Notes: a model not told the origin generated them from the sequence alone. A DNA stretch of 64,000 nucleotides from Capronia americana (GCA_016110215.1 JADWQD010000003.1:1-64000), one strand, 5' to 3'; positions 11,226 to 21,879 are shown, counted from the stretch's first letter. Translations and numbers: made by a program.

Positions 11226-13235
11226 ATGGATTCGAGACCTGCGAAAAGAGTCAAGCTCGATGGTCGCGTAGCACTCAAGGAGGCCGACCCTGCGACCATC
11301 CGTGCCAGAAGAGCAGCCTTCCTCAGCTCAATCTCTAGATCCATCTCGCCACCAGCAACCACGAGATCAGGAACGACGACGCCTCAGCCGATTTTGGGCA
11401 CAACCGTTGCTCCTAAGGCTGCTGCCGTTGCCCAGACTAAACCATTACAGACCCGCGCTTCGACTGTCACTGAGTCGAAGCATGTGGCAGACACTGAGTC
11501 GACTTCGCAAGTCAACCTCATTGCATCACCGTTCAAGCTCACCAGGATCCACGACCTGCCATCATCCGAGAACATCGATACAGTCTCCCTCCACGACATC
11601 CTGGGCAATCCTCTGATCAAAGAAGCGTGGGTCTTCAACTACTGCTTCGACGTCGACTGGTTTATGGACTTCTTCGACAGCGATGTCCGCAACCAAGTCA
11701 AAGTGAAGGTCATTCACGGCTCATGGAAGAATGACAGCCCCACCAAACAGGGCATTGACGACGCATGCCGGAGATGGGAGAACGTCACGGCGACGACAGC
11801 CTACTTGCCTGACCAATTCGGCACCCATCACAGCAAGATGTTTATTCTGTTCACCCATGATGATCTCGCCCAGGTTGTCATCCACACGGCTAACATGCTC
11901 GCACAGGACTGGACGAATCTGACACAAGCGGCCTGGGTATCTCCTATGCTGCCACTTGTGAAACGCGATGCCGGCACCACTGTCGGCAAGATCGGGTCCG
12001 GGTCACGGTTCAAGCACGACCTCCAGGCCTTCTTGGCCGCGTATGGCTCGAAAACAAAGGCGCTAAGGGACCAACTGGCACGATTCGACTTCGGCGCCGT
12101 AAGAGGGGCGCTGATCGCATCAGTACCTTCGCGCATGAAAGACTTCCCAACCACAAGAGATACCAAACAGCTTTGGGATCAGACGCTATGGGGCTACCCG
12201 AGCTTGTTCCGCGCCTTGAGCTCTATCCTCCCTCAGCGACAGCAAGAGACATTACCATCCCACGTCGTCTGTCAGATCTCCTCAGTTGCCACGCTCCCTC
12301 AGACCTGGCTGAATCAGTTCTTTCCTGTTCTCTACAGTCCGCTCCCGTCGGGCTCTTCGCAGCAGCAGCAGCCACAACAAGGCCAATGGGATCCTTCGCG
12401 CGTCTCCATCATCTACCCAACTCCTCGTAATGTCTCGTCCTCTCTCAACGGCTATGCGTCCGGTGGATCCATCCACATGAAAGCCCAAAGCCCAGCTCAT
12501 CTGAAACAAATCGCCAGCCTGAGGCAGGCGCTGTGTCAATGGACGGAAGGGCCGAACGAAGCCCTTAGGGCAGGAAGGGCAGCAGCAGCTCCCCATATCA
12601 AAACGTTCGTGTGCTTCTCTTCCAAGCCAAACAACGTAACACCCACGCCAGATATACAATGGGCCTTGTTGACGAGCGCCAACCTCAGTCAACAGGCATG
12701 GGGAACGTTACGCGAGGGAGGAAAGGGCAAACCGAAGGAGAAGCAGAAGGAGAGAGAGGTCGTCGTGCAAAGCTACGAGATTGGTGTACTCGTGTGGCCG
12801 GGACTATTCGCCAGGGACTTTGATACCGGAGAAGCAGGGCCGGAAGGGGAAGGGAAGACAGAGACAGAGACGGAGAAGGAAAGTTCGACCCTGATCGATG
12901 CCTCAACGAGGACGCCCAGGCGTGGAGAGCGCGAAAAGCGTGAAGAGACGGTGCGAATGGTCCCCGTGTTCGGGAAAGACATGCCTTCCGCAACAGACGC
13001 GGTCACGGCCACAGCCAGAATACCAGCAAATGCTAGTTCCGCGGGTCTCGAGCTCGACTCCGACGTCGACACCCGCAGCGCTAAGACGCCCTCGGCGAAT
13101 ACTATCGTCGGGTTACGTCTCCCCTACAGCCTCCCTCTGACGCCTTATTCTACGACCGACATGCCGTGGTCGCCGCAGGGGGTGTACGAGGAGCGTGATC
13201 GACATGGGAGACGCTGGCCTCGAGATTTTTATTGA
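11226..13235 (+). CDS. TDP1: Tyrosyl-DNA phosphodiesterase 1
   Basis: Removes trapped topoisomerase I peptides and other 3' adducts from DNA. Single exon, 669 aa, starting at MDSRPAKRVKLDG; the frame is open to 11118, but the extra Met there gives a Cys/Arg-rich leader of unclear value. Both HKD-like half-sites of the phospholipase-D superfamily are present: HHSKMFIL (H202, K204) followed by IHTANMLAQDW, and HIKTFVCF (H457, K459) followed by LLTSANLSQQAWG. The basic KR-KR stretch near the start could be a nuclear signal. Between the second half-site and the conserved C-terminus (LRLPYSLPLTPY, PW) there is a roughly 100-residue Glu/Lys/Thr-rich insertion (about residues 535-630). Confidence 0.95.
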   Translation: MDSRPAKRVKLDGRVALKEADPATIRARRAAFLSSISRSISPPATTRSGTTTPQPILGTTVAPKAAAVAQTKPLQTRASTVTESKHVADTESTSQVNLIASPFKLTRIHDLPSSENIDTVSLHDILGNPLIKEAWVFNYCFDVDWFMDFFDSDVRNQVKVKVIHGSWKNDSPTKQGIDDACRRWENVTATTAYLPDQFGTHHSKMFILFTHDDLAQVVIHTANMLAQDWTNLTQAAWVSPMLPLVKRDAGTTVGKIGSGSRFKHDLQAFLAAYGSKTKALRDQLARFDFGAVRGALIASVPSRMKDFPTTRDTKQLWDQTLWGYPSLFRALSSILPQRQQETLPSHVVCQISSVATLPQTWLNQFFPVLYSPLPSGSSQQQQPQQGQWDPSRVSIIYPTPRNVSSSLNGYASGGSIHMKAQSPAHLKQIASLRQALCQWTEGPNEALRAGRAAAAPHIKTFVCFSSKPNNVTPTPDIQWALLTSANLSQQAWGTLREGGKGKPKEKQKEREVVVQSYEIGVLVWPGLFARDFDTGEAGPEGEGKTETETEKESSTLIDASTRTPRRGEREKREETVRMVPVFGKDMPSATDAVTATARIPANASSAGLELDSDVDTRSAKTPSANTIVGLRLPYSLPLTPYSTTDMPWSPQGVYEERDRHGRRWPRDFY

Positions 13236-13830
13236 ACGTGCATGCATTATGTAGGTGTGTGCACATGCCTCTATCGATCCATGTATAGGAGGTGAGCCCG
13301 GGTCGTCAAGCAGAAAGGAGAGGTCGGAGATCAAATCGGAGACAAGTCAAGTCCACAAGGTCCCGCCGAGCTGAGTTATGCGTAACGAGCCACGAGCCAC
13401 GAGCAGTAAGAACGAGCACGGTTAAGAACGGGATTTCACATCCGCACAAACATCAGCATATGTACTCTAGCTTAATTCATCCCCATCCATTAAGTTGTGG
13501 CGTCGGCGCTTCTGTCTACAGTCCATACAGCCCAGAGAAGAATATCATGCATGCGCTGTGCTGTGCTGTACTTCGTGTATCTTTCATTTACATGTTCTAC
13601 ATGAGAATAAACAGGACCGAGTGGAGCAGAAAAGAACAAACACTCGATCAATTCACTGGGTTGGCCCAGGGTTAGTGATTCCAAACACATCCATATCGAA
13701 ATCGAAATCGACGTCGACATCGACATCAGGTTCGAGTTCGAGTCCGTGGCTGTATCGTACCTCGTACGTCCTGTGTCTAGTATCTCCCCAGCCAGCCAGC
13801 CACTACTCATTGCTCCACTCATTCAATCAT
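13236..13830. other. Convergent intergenic with short hexamer repeat
   Basis: 595 bp between the 3' ends of TDP1 and regulator B. A short ATCGAA/GACATC-type tandem run lies at 13694-13730. No gene is supported. Confidence 0.5.
13694..13740. repeat. Short imperfect hexanucleotide tandem repeat
   Basis: Runs of ATCGAA, then GTCGACATCGACATC, then TTCGAG repeated twice. A simple-sequence tract in the shared 3' region of TDP1 and regulator B. Confidence 0.7.
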
Positions 13831-16635
13831 TCATTCCGCGCGATAAGCCGGCAAAGGCCACGAGTAGCCCTGCTGGCCATACTGCCCCAGGAACTGCAAC
13901 TGCACGGGGTTCATGCCTTCGGGCGACGGCTGCACGGGCACGGGCATCTCAAAGTCGTTGAGCAGCGTGTCCCACCGCTGCCAGTCCATATCCATGGCCA
14001 GGTCGTCCATGACGGAGAAGTCGTCGGGCGAATATATCGTCGACGGGAACGGCGGGCCTGCGCTTGTGTTTGTGCTTGTGTTTGTATTTCCGGCTGCGGT
14101 TGCTCCAGAGTCCGTATCCACGCGGGGGAGATGCTGTTGTTGCTGCTGTGAGGTGGCCAGGCTCTGCTGCTGCATGGCTTGTGGCTGCGATGGCAATTGC
14201 GATTGCGATTGTGATCGGGACTGGGACTGGGACTGGGACTGATCCCGCCCCCCCGTCAGCTTCATTTCCTCGGCTTGAGGGACAAGGTTTAACTGTGATG
14301 GTTCCGGGCGTGGCAACTCGGCCGACTTGGTGGCCTTGACTTCCCTCTGCTTGCGCAACTGAAGGATGAACTGCGGGGTTTCCAGCCTCGCAAAAGTCCC
14401 ACCGGTGGGATTTTCAGCCTGGGCCTTCTCGCGCGCGCGCCATGCTTTGAGACATAGGTTCCCGATCGCGAGATGGAGCGGTTTCCGGCGGTCGGAGACG
14501 AAGCTAGCATAATACGCGAGGGTCAGTTTGCGGTCGGGACTGATAGGAATGCTACTGGACAACAACGACGACTCGCACACGCCACGTGCACTGCGTTGAC
14601 TTACTCGGGATGGTTCTTGTGGACGTCCTCGATCTGGGCCCAGGATTCGTCCTTCCCCTGCCCGACTGGACGGGCCGCCAGCTCGCCAAGCACGTAGATG
14701 AAGGCATGCCATTGGAAGCCGTTGTCGATGTGCCATTGGAAGCGCTGCAGGGAGCGGTGCGAATGCGCGAGGTTATCGGCTTCGATGATTGCCATGCTGG
14801 TCGTCCAGAGAAAGTCGCGCTCGCTCTCCGGGATGTCCTTCTCGCTGGCGTAGCGGCGCGGGTGGTGCGCCATAAACCGAATGCTCTTGCACATCATGCG
14901 CCCGAGGATCAGGGCCATCATCTCCAGGGGCACAGAGGGGTCGCAATATCGCAGGATTCTGTCTTCAAGGTTTGCTTGGAAGTCGTCGGCGAAGGCGTCC
15001 TTTTCGGCCACCGTCTTGGTCGTCACCCAGTGGGTCATGGCTCGGGCGAGGTCTTCCTCCGCAATCCCGGCTTGGGTCAGTTTCTTCTTCCAGAACCCGC
15101 CCATCTCGTAGTGCAGCAGGCAGACGACCATCTCGGTGGGCCGGACGTGCTCGACAGGAGGTTCCACCATGCCGGGCCACATGTCGGCGTCGTTGACGTT
15201 CGACGGCGTCTTGGTGTTCCACCAGCGCATGGAGTTGAAGCCGCCGAAGCCGCTCATCTCGGCGGCCTTGAAGTCCATCAGGTTGATCTGCCACCAGAGG
15301 CGGCGGCGCATCTCCGTCTCGAACGGCGGGAGGCCAAGGACGGCGCCATCGCGATGGACGCCCATTCCCTGTGCCATCCGACTTGAGACGCCGGACAAGG
15401 TCCACAAAGTGCGGGCGTCGAGTTCTTGTCGCATCGCGAGCTTTGTCCGATCAGTTGCGAACGGATCAAGGATGTGATGGCGACTTACGAGATATATCAC
15501 CAAAGCTTGCAGGACAAGAAGGTCCGACGATCCCATGAAGTGAGCTCTCGTCAAGGAGCGGCGCACGCCAAGACGATATCTAGATTGTAGAGTCGACCGA
15601 GCTTCGCCAAACGTCGCCAGACACTCACTATCCCGCATTGAATAGATAGCCGCGTTATAAATAGAGAACATCAATGCTTCGAGCCCTCGGGGGATGTGGT
15701 CCAAAGAAGTTATGGCGTCCTCAATGACGCGCTGCATGCTGGGCTGATGAATGATCTTCACCAGGGGGTTGACGTTAGTCAGAAACAGCTGCCACAGTCT
15801 GAGTATATGGTCCGTGCTGGGGTGCAAGCTGGCCGTCCGGCTCGGCGACGAAGTCATCCCGAGCACAAAGTCGGCGCCATCTTCCGCAGGCGTTTCCAAG
15901 TCATCTTCGGTCTCGCTATCGGGGATGGCGTCCTTGCTGTGATGGAGCTGCGGGATCCCGATCAGTACATTCACTGTGCCGTCGATTGGGACAACCACAC
16001 ACCTCTTCGCTAACAGTAACCCATAACTTGCTGCTCGGGTCAGTTGAAGACAACACCGCACGACGTCTAGGGTGCCTACTTTTCGATAAAGCGCGATCTG
16101 CCCTGGTCGACAATCAACTTCCCTTCCGCGGAGCCTGGTGCCCAATTCACGGGCTCCTTGGGTCTCGAGACTACTGTGCCGCCCTGGTCGCCATCTTCGG
16201 GGGTAGAGGTCGTCTCCGTCTTGCTAAGTGCCACGGATGGAGAAGCAGGGTCGATGCCCTGCTCACGTAGGAGGACTTCATAGTGCTTGAGGCGGGCTTG
16301 GATCGACTCCTCTGTGCTTTTCCGTTTCCGGCGTCGAGGAGGCGCCGGGACGCGAAAGATACTGCATTGAACATGTCTGTCAGTAGATGATTCCTCGAGG
16401 GGTGCATGTGGTACATCGACGTCGTGGTTATTGATCGCCACCAGTTCTTCCAAAAGCCAGAGCAGAAATCCGAGAGATCAACAACAGGAAGAACTTGCCA
16501 TTCAACCTTCGCACGGAGGCATCCACCACACGGATTCTCCTTGTTGCATTTCACCTTGCGCTCAAAGCACCGGACACAGGAAAACATCTTGGCCGGCTTG
16601 CCATGTGGGGGGCTCGACTGCGCATTGGTCTCCAT
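13831..16635 (-). CDS. Zn2Cys6 fungal transcription factor (regulator B)
   Basis: Six exons on the minus strand: 16635-16499, 16361-16080, 16030-16003, 15947-15489, 15440-14605 and 14503-13831; 804 aa. Zinc cluster C20, C23, C30, C36, C39, C46. The last cysteine codon is split TG/T by a 137-nt intron with a GC donor (gcaagt). Exon 3 is a 28-nt microexon giving the conserved segment IENKLWVTVSEE. The fungal TF domain follows, with STLQSRYRLGVRRSL, ARTLWTLSGVSSRMAQGM and RRRLWWQINLMD. The C-terminal 200 residues are low complexity (alternating Gln-Ser dipeptides, then Gln runs), typical of an activation region. The 48-nt intron at 15441-15488 is in frame either way; I favour splicing because the joined sequence matches the family and has a CTGAT branch site. 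Targets unknown. Confidence 0.87.
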
Positions 16636-16979
16636 TGCGAGATAGATGTTATCGTGGCATTAGGCAGGTCAGGAGTTATGCACCTTGTCCCCATTCATTC
16701 CGGACGGTTCGGTGCCTGGTTTATGGATCTAGATTATTGGTGATGCCTGGAGGGAGGGACACGCCGTTTTGGGGCTGACTAAAAGGTGACTCATGCGGTG
16801 GCATTAGCGTAAGTGATATTCCCGCCGCTTTTGGAGGGCTTCTTCCCCGATGGCTTTCCCCATCTTCCCCAGTCAATACCCCATCACGCCCATCTTGCTG
16901 AGTCGTCCACAGTAATTTTGTTATCTACGTAGAGCATTGAGACGCTTCTTCTACCCTGACCTACCACAGTGAAGCGTTG
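16636..16979. other. Intergenic: promoter of regulator B
   Basis: 344 bp between the start of regulator B and the 3' end of the membrane protein gene. No gene seen. Confidence 0.45.
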
Positions 16980-18359
16980 CTACTTCTTCTCAACAAAGCC
17001 TACAAGTCCGTGCATTGTCACAAAGAAGGTGACGATGGCCATCATGCACTGCACGAGTCCAGTCCCACCTTGGACATCATTACCATGCAACTTCGCCCAC
17101 AGCACGCCCACCAGAGAACTCAGAATCAAACCTATGCTGCCTTGAATTCCGATGCGGAATCCATCGACGCCATCAACCAGCTGCATGCCCCATCCAATCA
17201 CGGTCTTATCCTCGTCCGGGAGCTGGAGCTTCTGCTTCAACTTCTTCGGTATTCTGGCAAGTATTCGCGGATGCTCGGTGCATTTGTGCCTGCGTTCGAA
17301 GTAATGGAGCAGGGTATTCGGCGGCCAAGGGCCAAAGCTTTCGATTTCCAAGTCAGCCTTCCATGGCAGATAGTGTCCTTTTACCTCGGGATATCCTGGA
17401 GTCTGGCGGATCACGGCATGCTCGTTGTCAAAGAGCAATTCAAACTTGACATATTCAATCGAGGTAATCTTTCGGGGGTTGAGAAATCCTCTCCATGTGC
17501 GTCTATGGTTGCTTGAGATCTTCCGCAGTAGGTCAAAGTATTCCAGGTCATTACGGACTGCGGCCGACGGAGATTGAGTTAGTCCGGGAATCCTGGACCC
17601 GTTGGGAGCACAAGTGAGATAAAAGGAGCTCGCTTCCGGAGCTTGCTGGTGCGCCCGTGGTTGGGCCTCAGTGTCGGCCTCCTTATTCCTAGGGGGCTGC
17701 TTGCCTGAGGCGAAGACATTCCAGATGTGCGCTATAGCAGATGTGGTGGCTGAAAACGCAAGAGAGGGGAACTGCCCGAGTGTGCCGCCCCGACCATCGT
17801 TTGAAGCTGGCGCCAGCTGTCTGAAGTAGGTGTTCAGTTCCTGCTCGAGTTTCTTCGCGGCATTTGACATGCTCTCTGGATAATCATCCCAAACGACAGT
17901 CCCGCAAGCGCACTTGAATTTGATGCGGACCATTCCTGGCTGTAACCCGGGTTCTTTCCACCTCGAGAACCAGGATTTCGGCCATTTCGGCCAGTCGCGT
18001 GTTTCTGTGTGTTCTGGCTGAACTATGGTGCTCGATGCAGTCTCCTCTACGACGCAGTCATAGTCGGCGACTCCATCCTGATGAACTTCCGCCCCTCCTT
18101 CGGCATGCTGAGGCACAACTTCGTCCGTTGTCGGCGCGGGTTCGATGTCATCTTTTGGATCTTTGGACTCAGACCTTGGCTGCAAACGACCTCGAGCGGT
18201 ATCAAGTCTCGGCCCTTTGTGTTCTTCCGGTGAGAGTACAGCTTTCCGCCTGGCATACAATGCTTGCAGCCCTGCTCGCCGCCTTGCTTGCCAAGCAGCC
18301 TCTGCTGCAGCCTCTTCTCGCCGCCTTTCGGTAGGCTCCACGTAGTTAAACAGTACCAT
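16980..18359 (-). CDS. Uncharacterised fungal membrane protein with CxCG motif
   Basis: 459 aa from the Met at 18359 (MVLFNYVEPTERRREE); the frame is open to 18419, but a tag acceptor sits just upstream of this Met, so a short 5' exon is possible. N-terminal about 60 residues are Ala/Arg/Glu-rich and helical. Near residue 143 comes a KFKCACGTVVWDD segment, seen in a broad family of uncharacterised fungal proteins, followed later by a conserved block (YLTCAPNGSRIPG, FLNPRKITSIEYVKFELL). The C-terminus has two hydrophobic stretches (about residues 400-455) consistent with a membrane anchor. I do not know its function. It could relate to fungal nonself/stress protein families, but nothing here proves it. 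Confidence 0.75.
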   Translation of the reverse strand: MVLFNYVEPTERRREEAAAEAAWQARRRAGLQALYARRKAVLSPEEHKGPRLDTARGRLQPRSESKDPKDDIEPAPTTDEVVPQHAEGGAEVHQDGVADYDCVVEETASSTIVQPEHTETRDWPKWPKSWFSRWKEPGLQPGMVRIKFKCACGTVVWDDYPESMSNAAKKLEQELNTYFRQLAPASNDGRGGTLGQFPSLAFSATTSAIAHIWNVFASGKQPPRNKEADTEAQPRAHQQAPEASSFYLTCAPNGSRIPGLTQSPSAAVRNDLEYFDLLRKISSNHRRTWRGFLNPRKITSIEYVKFELLFDNEHAVIRQTPGYPEVKGHYLPWKADLEIESFGPWPPNTLLHYFERRHKCTEHPRILARIPKKLKQKLQLPDEDKTVIGWGMQLVDGVDGFRIGIQGSIGLILSSLVGVLWAKLHGNDVQGGTGLVQCMMAIVTFFVTMHGLVGFVEKK

Positions 18360-19418
18360 CCCTAGGTGTTCAGTTCGACAGCGTAGGATCTTTCTCTTCC
18401 GTAATGCAGGGCCTTGCACAGATGAACACGGTACTAGATCAATGGTTGAGCATCAAAGCATGACAATCTGGGACAACATCAAGAAACGTGAGGCCGTTAC
18501 ACAGATGAACGTGGTGTTGGATTCGTTATAAGGGCACCCAAAGCAGTGACCATCTGGGACAAGATTATAAAAATGCGAACATTTTCATGGTGAGGCTGTG
18601 CCCTACAAAGGCGGAGGCGGAGTAGCTCTCGCTTGCCTCCGTGCCTACTCAGCGGGGTGGCATAGCATGGCTCGCTCGACGCACCAGCAGCACAGCCACG
18701 TCCCCGAAAGGGAGCTGCTATGTACGGCGGTAGGCACGAAAAGGTATTAGAGAACACCGAGGACAGCAGCGGGAATCGGAATGGAGCATCTGATGGTGTC
18801 ACGGATGGAAATATGCCCAGGCTTTTTGGAGATTGGTCGGGGAGGAATAGCGCCGTCATGGGAGAAATGCCAGGCTTCACGAGTCGCGGCGGCGAGGATT
18901 GAGATTGACAGCAGCACTCAGCGGGAAGATGTTTTGTCCGTCTCTGACCCTTGTGCTTGGTTGTTTTGTTTCGACGACCTGCTGCCCCGGCTCGGCAGGG
19001 AACATTGACTTACTTATTCATTCATGCAACAATGTACATTTACGAGCACGCACCGGGATGAGCATTCCAGACGTTTCCAGGCCCGGGAACGCGAACCGCT
19101 ATTTTTCTATCGACCGCATATTCGCATGCGCCATCGCGTCGGATTTCGATTCCGCCTGATGTGTGAGTTACTGTGTGGGCGGCGGTGGGATGATGCTTTC
19201 GCTGTGTGGCTGACATCATAGGCAACTAATACATACATCATGGCCGACTCAGTCGTAGGTGAGATGAAATTAAAAACTACAGGTATGAGTACTTGTTTCA
19301 TCGCTCTAACTACAGGTAATTAATATTTGGGTTTGGATTTTCTCTTCAGCTTTCATTTGACGGCTCGACTTTTTAATACTTATATTCCCTCCCTCTTCCT
19401 TTCGATATCATACCAACC
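18360..19418. other. Intergenic, promoter of PMI
   Basis: About 1.06 kb between divergent genes. The last 60 bp before the PMI start are T-rich then C/T-rich, a plausible core promoter. Small ORFs near 18497-18902 have no recognisable features. Confidence 0.5.
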
Positions 19419-20642
19419 ATGGCGGAATCAGTAATCCCGCTGAAATGCACCTGCAACAACTATCCCTGGGGTAAAAAGGGCAAGGAGTCATTGGCAGCAC
19501 GCCTCTGCTCCAAGACGAACCCGGACTTTCAGATCGACGACTCCAAGGAATACGCGGAGATGTGGTTCGGGACATACCCCGAACTCCCGTCCTATTCCCT
19601 CAAGACAGGCCAAGACTTACAGCAGATCCTGAACAAGCACAAAGACGCCCTGATCGGCAAGAGGGTCTACGACAAGTTCGGCGCCGACCTACCGTTCCTG
19701 CCTAAGATTTTGTCCATCGCAAAAGCTCTCCCCCTGCAGATCCATCCGGACAAAGGCCTCTCGGAGAAACTGCACAAGGAAGACCCCGACAAGTTTCCAG
19801 ATCCGAACCATAAGCCTGAGATCGCGGTCGCGCTATCCAAATTTGAGGCCTTCGTCGGGTTTAAACCCCACGCCGATATCCAGGAGTTGATGCAGCTGGA
19901 GGCGTTGGAACGGTTCTTGCCCACGCGGGCGGACGGGATCGACGTGAGTGACAACGAGCTCCTGCGGCAGATCACCACGAACATGCTGAAGGCGGACCAA
20001 AAGACGGTCGAGACTACCATGAAGGAACTGCAGGCCACGGCCAAGGAGCAGCTAGGGAGGCATGCATATATCCTAGATTTGGCGCCCAGACTGCAAGATC
20101 AGTACGGGATCACGGACAACGGCAACCTCGTCGCGCTGGTGTGCATGAATTTCTTGGTCCTGGACGCCGGCGCGGCGATCTACATCCCCGCCGACGGCAT
20201 CCACGCCTACCTCTCCGGCGATATTGTCGAGTGCATGGCGCGGTCCAACAACGTCATCAACACGGGATTCTGCCCGCGGGCGGATCGCGACTCGGTCGAC
20301 TTGTTCGCCAGGGCGTTGACGTTCAAGCAGCACGACCCGAAGGAACCGATCCTGGAGCGAAAGCGGAGTGACAAAAGCGGCAATGGCGAGACGGACGAGT
20401 TCAAACCCCCGATGAGTGAGTTCAATATGCTCGTTACAGAGCTGTCCGGTGGAGAGAAGGAGAAGATCAAGCCGATCGACGGACCGAGCACCCTGATCGT
20501 GACGAGTGGGGGTGGGAAAATGAATGCCGGAGACCAGGAGTACGATCTTCAGGAGGGCAGTATTTTCTTCGTGGGCCAGGGCGTCGAGGTCGAATACGCC
20601 GCGGGGGATAAGTTGGCCGTATACCGGGCGTATGCTGAGTGA
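19419..20642 (+). CDS. PMI1: Mannose-6-phosphate isomerase (type I PMI)
   Basis: Interconverts fructose-6-P and mannose-6-P in the cytosol, supplying GDP-mannose for glycosylation and wall mannans. Single exon, 407 aa, with a good start context (accATGg). The four zinc ligands of the family can be assigned as Q107 and H109 (LQIHPDK), E134 (HKPEIAVAL) and H262 (IPADGIHAYLSGDIVE). N-terminal CNNYPWG and EMWFGTYP are also typical. Length is close to that of known fungal PMIs (about 440 aa). No intron is needed. Confidence 0.96.
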   Translation: MAESVIPLKCTCNNYPWGKKGKESLAARLCSKTNPDFQIDDSKEYAEMWFGTYPELPSYSLKTGQDLQQILNKHKDALIGKRVYDKFGADLPFLPKILSIAKALPLQIHPDKGLSEKLHKEDPDKFPDPNHKPEIAVALSKFEAFVGFKPHADIQELMQLEALERFLPTRADGIDVSDNELLRQITTNMLKADQKTVETTMKELQATAKEQLGRHAYILDLAPRLQDQYGITDNGNLVALVCMNFLVLDAGAAIYIPADGIHAYLSGDIVECMARSNNVINTGFCPRADRDSVDLFARALTFKQHDPKEPILERKRSDKSGNGETDEFKPPMSEFNMLVTELSGGEKEKIKPIDGPSTLIVTSGGGKMNAGDQEYDLQEGSIFFVGQGVEVEYAAGDKLAVYRAYAE

Positions 20643-20937
20643 GGCCTTGGCCTGTCCATTGATACGTTTGCACAGTTCCTCTGAAGCTGTAAATTGGGCG
20701 CTGTAGAAATACCTGCTTAGATACATCGGAGGCGCCCTTAGTCTCTTTTGGCCAAGGAGGGGGCAGCAGCCACTTAGTGTGCCTCCGGGCATAAGCGGCT
20801 GCCTTTAGCGCCAAGGCAACCCTGCTCGAGCCGCCCAAACATGCTTTCCACCAATTTTACATCTGTAGGATGAATTGCAACTTTCTTTCGTCCAAAGCTA
20901 AGGATATTAGTGCTGCGCTAAGAGGAGCTCACAAACC
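20643..20937. other. Convergent 3' flanks, no gene seen
   Basis: 295 bp between the PMI stop and the exonuclease stop. Nothing supportable apart from presumed terminators. Confidence 0.45.
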
Positions 20938-21879
20938 TCAGTCGGAATAGTAATAGTCGTAGTCCCAACTGCTGATTATGTCCCTGCAGCTGGTCGGACC
21001 GTCATCGTACCAATCGTCATCCTCATCGAAATCCCAATTATCGTCTTCACCGAAGTCGTCACGACGAGGAGGGACAAAATTCCACTCATCCAAAGTCCGA
21101 TTCTGGTCTTCACTCCACGGAGCCATGGCCCTGTCTGAGCCGTGGGGTCGGTACTCCGGTTTGTGAGACGCCGAAACGCGCTTCATGGATTCTTCATTGA
21201 CTAGGTCTCGCCACCGAAAGGCCTGTGTTTTCCAAAACCTATCGCGCAACTCAGGGAGGTACTGGACATCACCAACACAGTAAGAAACAATATCCTCGAG
21301 GATCGGGCGCTGGTTGAAAACCTCATACGAACCGCCATGCTCCGGTTTGAATAATCGCTCCCCTTTCTCCTTCGTCTGCTTCCAGCTCGCCCTGCTACCG
21401 AGCGATATGAACACATTCTCCTCAACGCATTTGGCCAGGCCACTCAAGAACTTCCTCGATGCCGTAGTCCTCCTCGTGGCACTCTCCATAAGCTGAACAT
21501 CCTCCACGCCCTGCAACGCCACGCCGAAATGCGCAAATAAGGCATCTGAATCGTTGCGAACGTCGAAGAAGACCTTCGGGATCTGTTCGCTCTGAAGGAT
21601 ATCCTTTAGCGTCTTCCCTTTGACACCTGAAGTATTGAATGCTTGTGCACCCAAAACATGTACATCGATGAGATGGACTCGTTTTGTTGGAATCCCAGTA
21701 TCGATCAGGAGGGTGAAGATGGAAAGGGAGCCTTCGCGGCAGAGGTCTACGCCTTCGAGATCGATGTACATTGTTGGTGAGTATGGGACTGGTGGTGCAT
21801 GGCGGAAGACGAGCCAGTCAACTAGGCTACCAATTTGCTCCGTGGTATTGATGACGTTTATCTCTAAGGCGTTCTTCAT
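20938..21879 (-). CDS. 3'-5' exonuclease-domain protein (DEDDy, EXD1-like)
   Basis: Likely RNase D/WRN-fold exonuclease. Single exon, 313 aa. The first acidic pair is in MYIDLEGVDLC (D40, E42). The second aspartate is in FFDVRNDSDALFAHFGV. The third motif is SYCVGDVQYLPELRD, carrying the Tyr and Asp of a DEDDy centre. A middle segment, ENVFISLGSRASWKQTKEKG, fits the EXD1-type family. The C-terminal 60 residues are extremely acidic and aromatic (Asp, Trp, Tyr) and end WDYDYYYSD, which is not part of the catalytic fold. Substrate unknown. Convergent with PMI. Confidence 0.85.
   Translation of the reverse strand: MKNALEINVINTTEQIGSLVDWLVFRHAPPVPYSPTMYIDLEGVDLCREGSLSIFTLLIDTGIPTKRVHLIDVHVLGAQAFNTSGVKGKTLKDILQSEQIPKVFFDVRNDSDALFAHFGVALQGVEDVQLMESATRRTTASRKFLSGLAKCVEENVFISLGSRASWKQTKEKGERLFKPEHGGSYEVFNQRPILEDIVSYCVGDVQYLPELRDRFWKTQAFRWRDLVNEESMKRVSASHKPEYRPHGSDRAMAPWSEDQNRTLDEWNFVPPRRDDFGEDDNWDFDEDDDWYDDGPTSCRDIISSWDYDYYYSD

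Noticed and set aside
13495..14151. 218-aa plus-strand ORF over the end of regulator B
   Set aside because: Antisense shadow of the Gln/Ser/Asn-rich C-terminus of regulator B.
14586..15386. 266-aa plus-strand ORF inside regulator B
   Set aside because: GC-rich antisense shadow of the conserved fungal TF domain.
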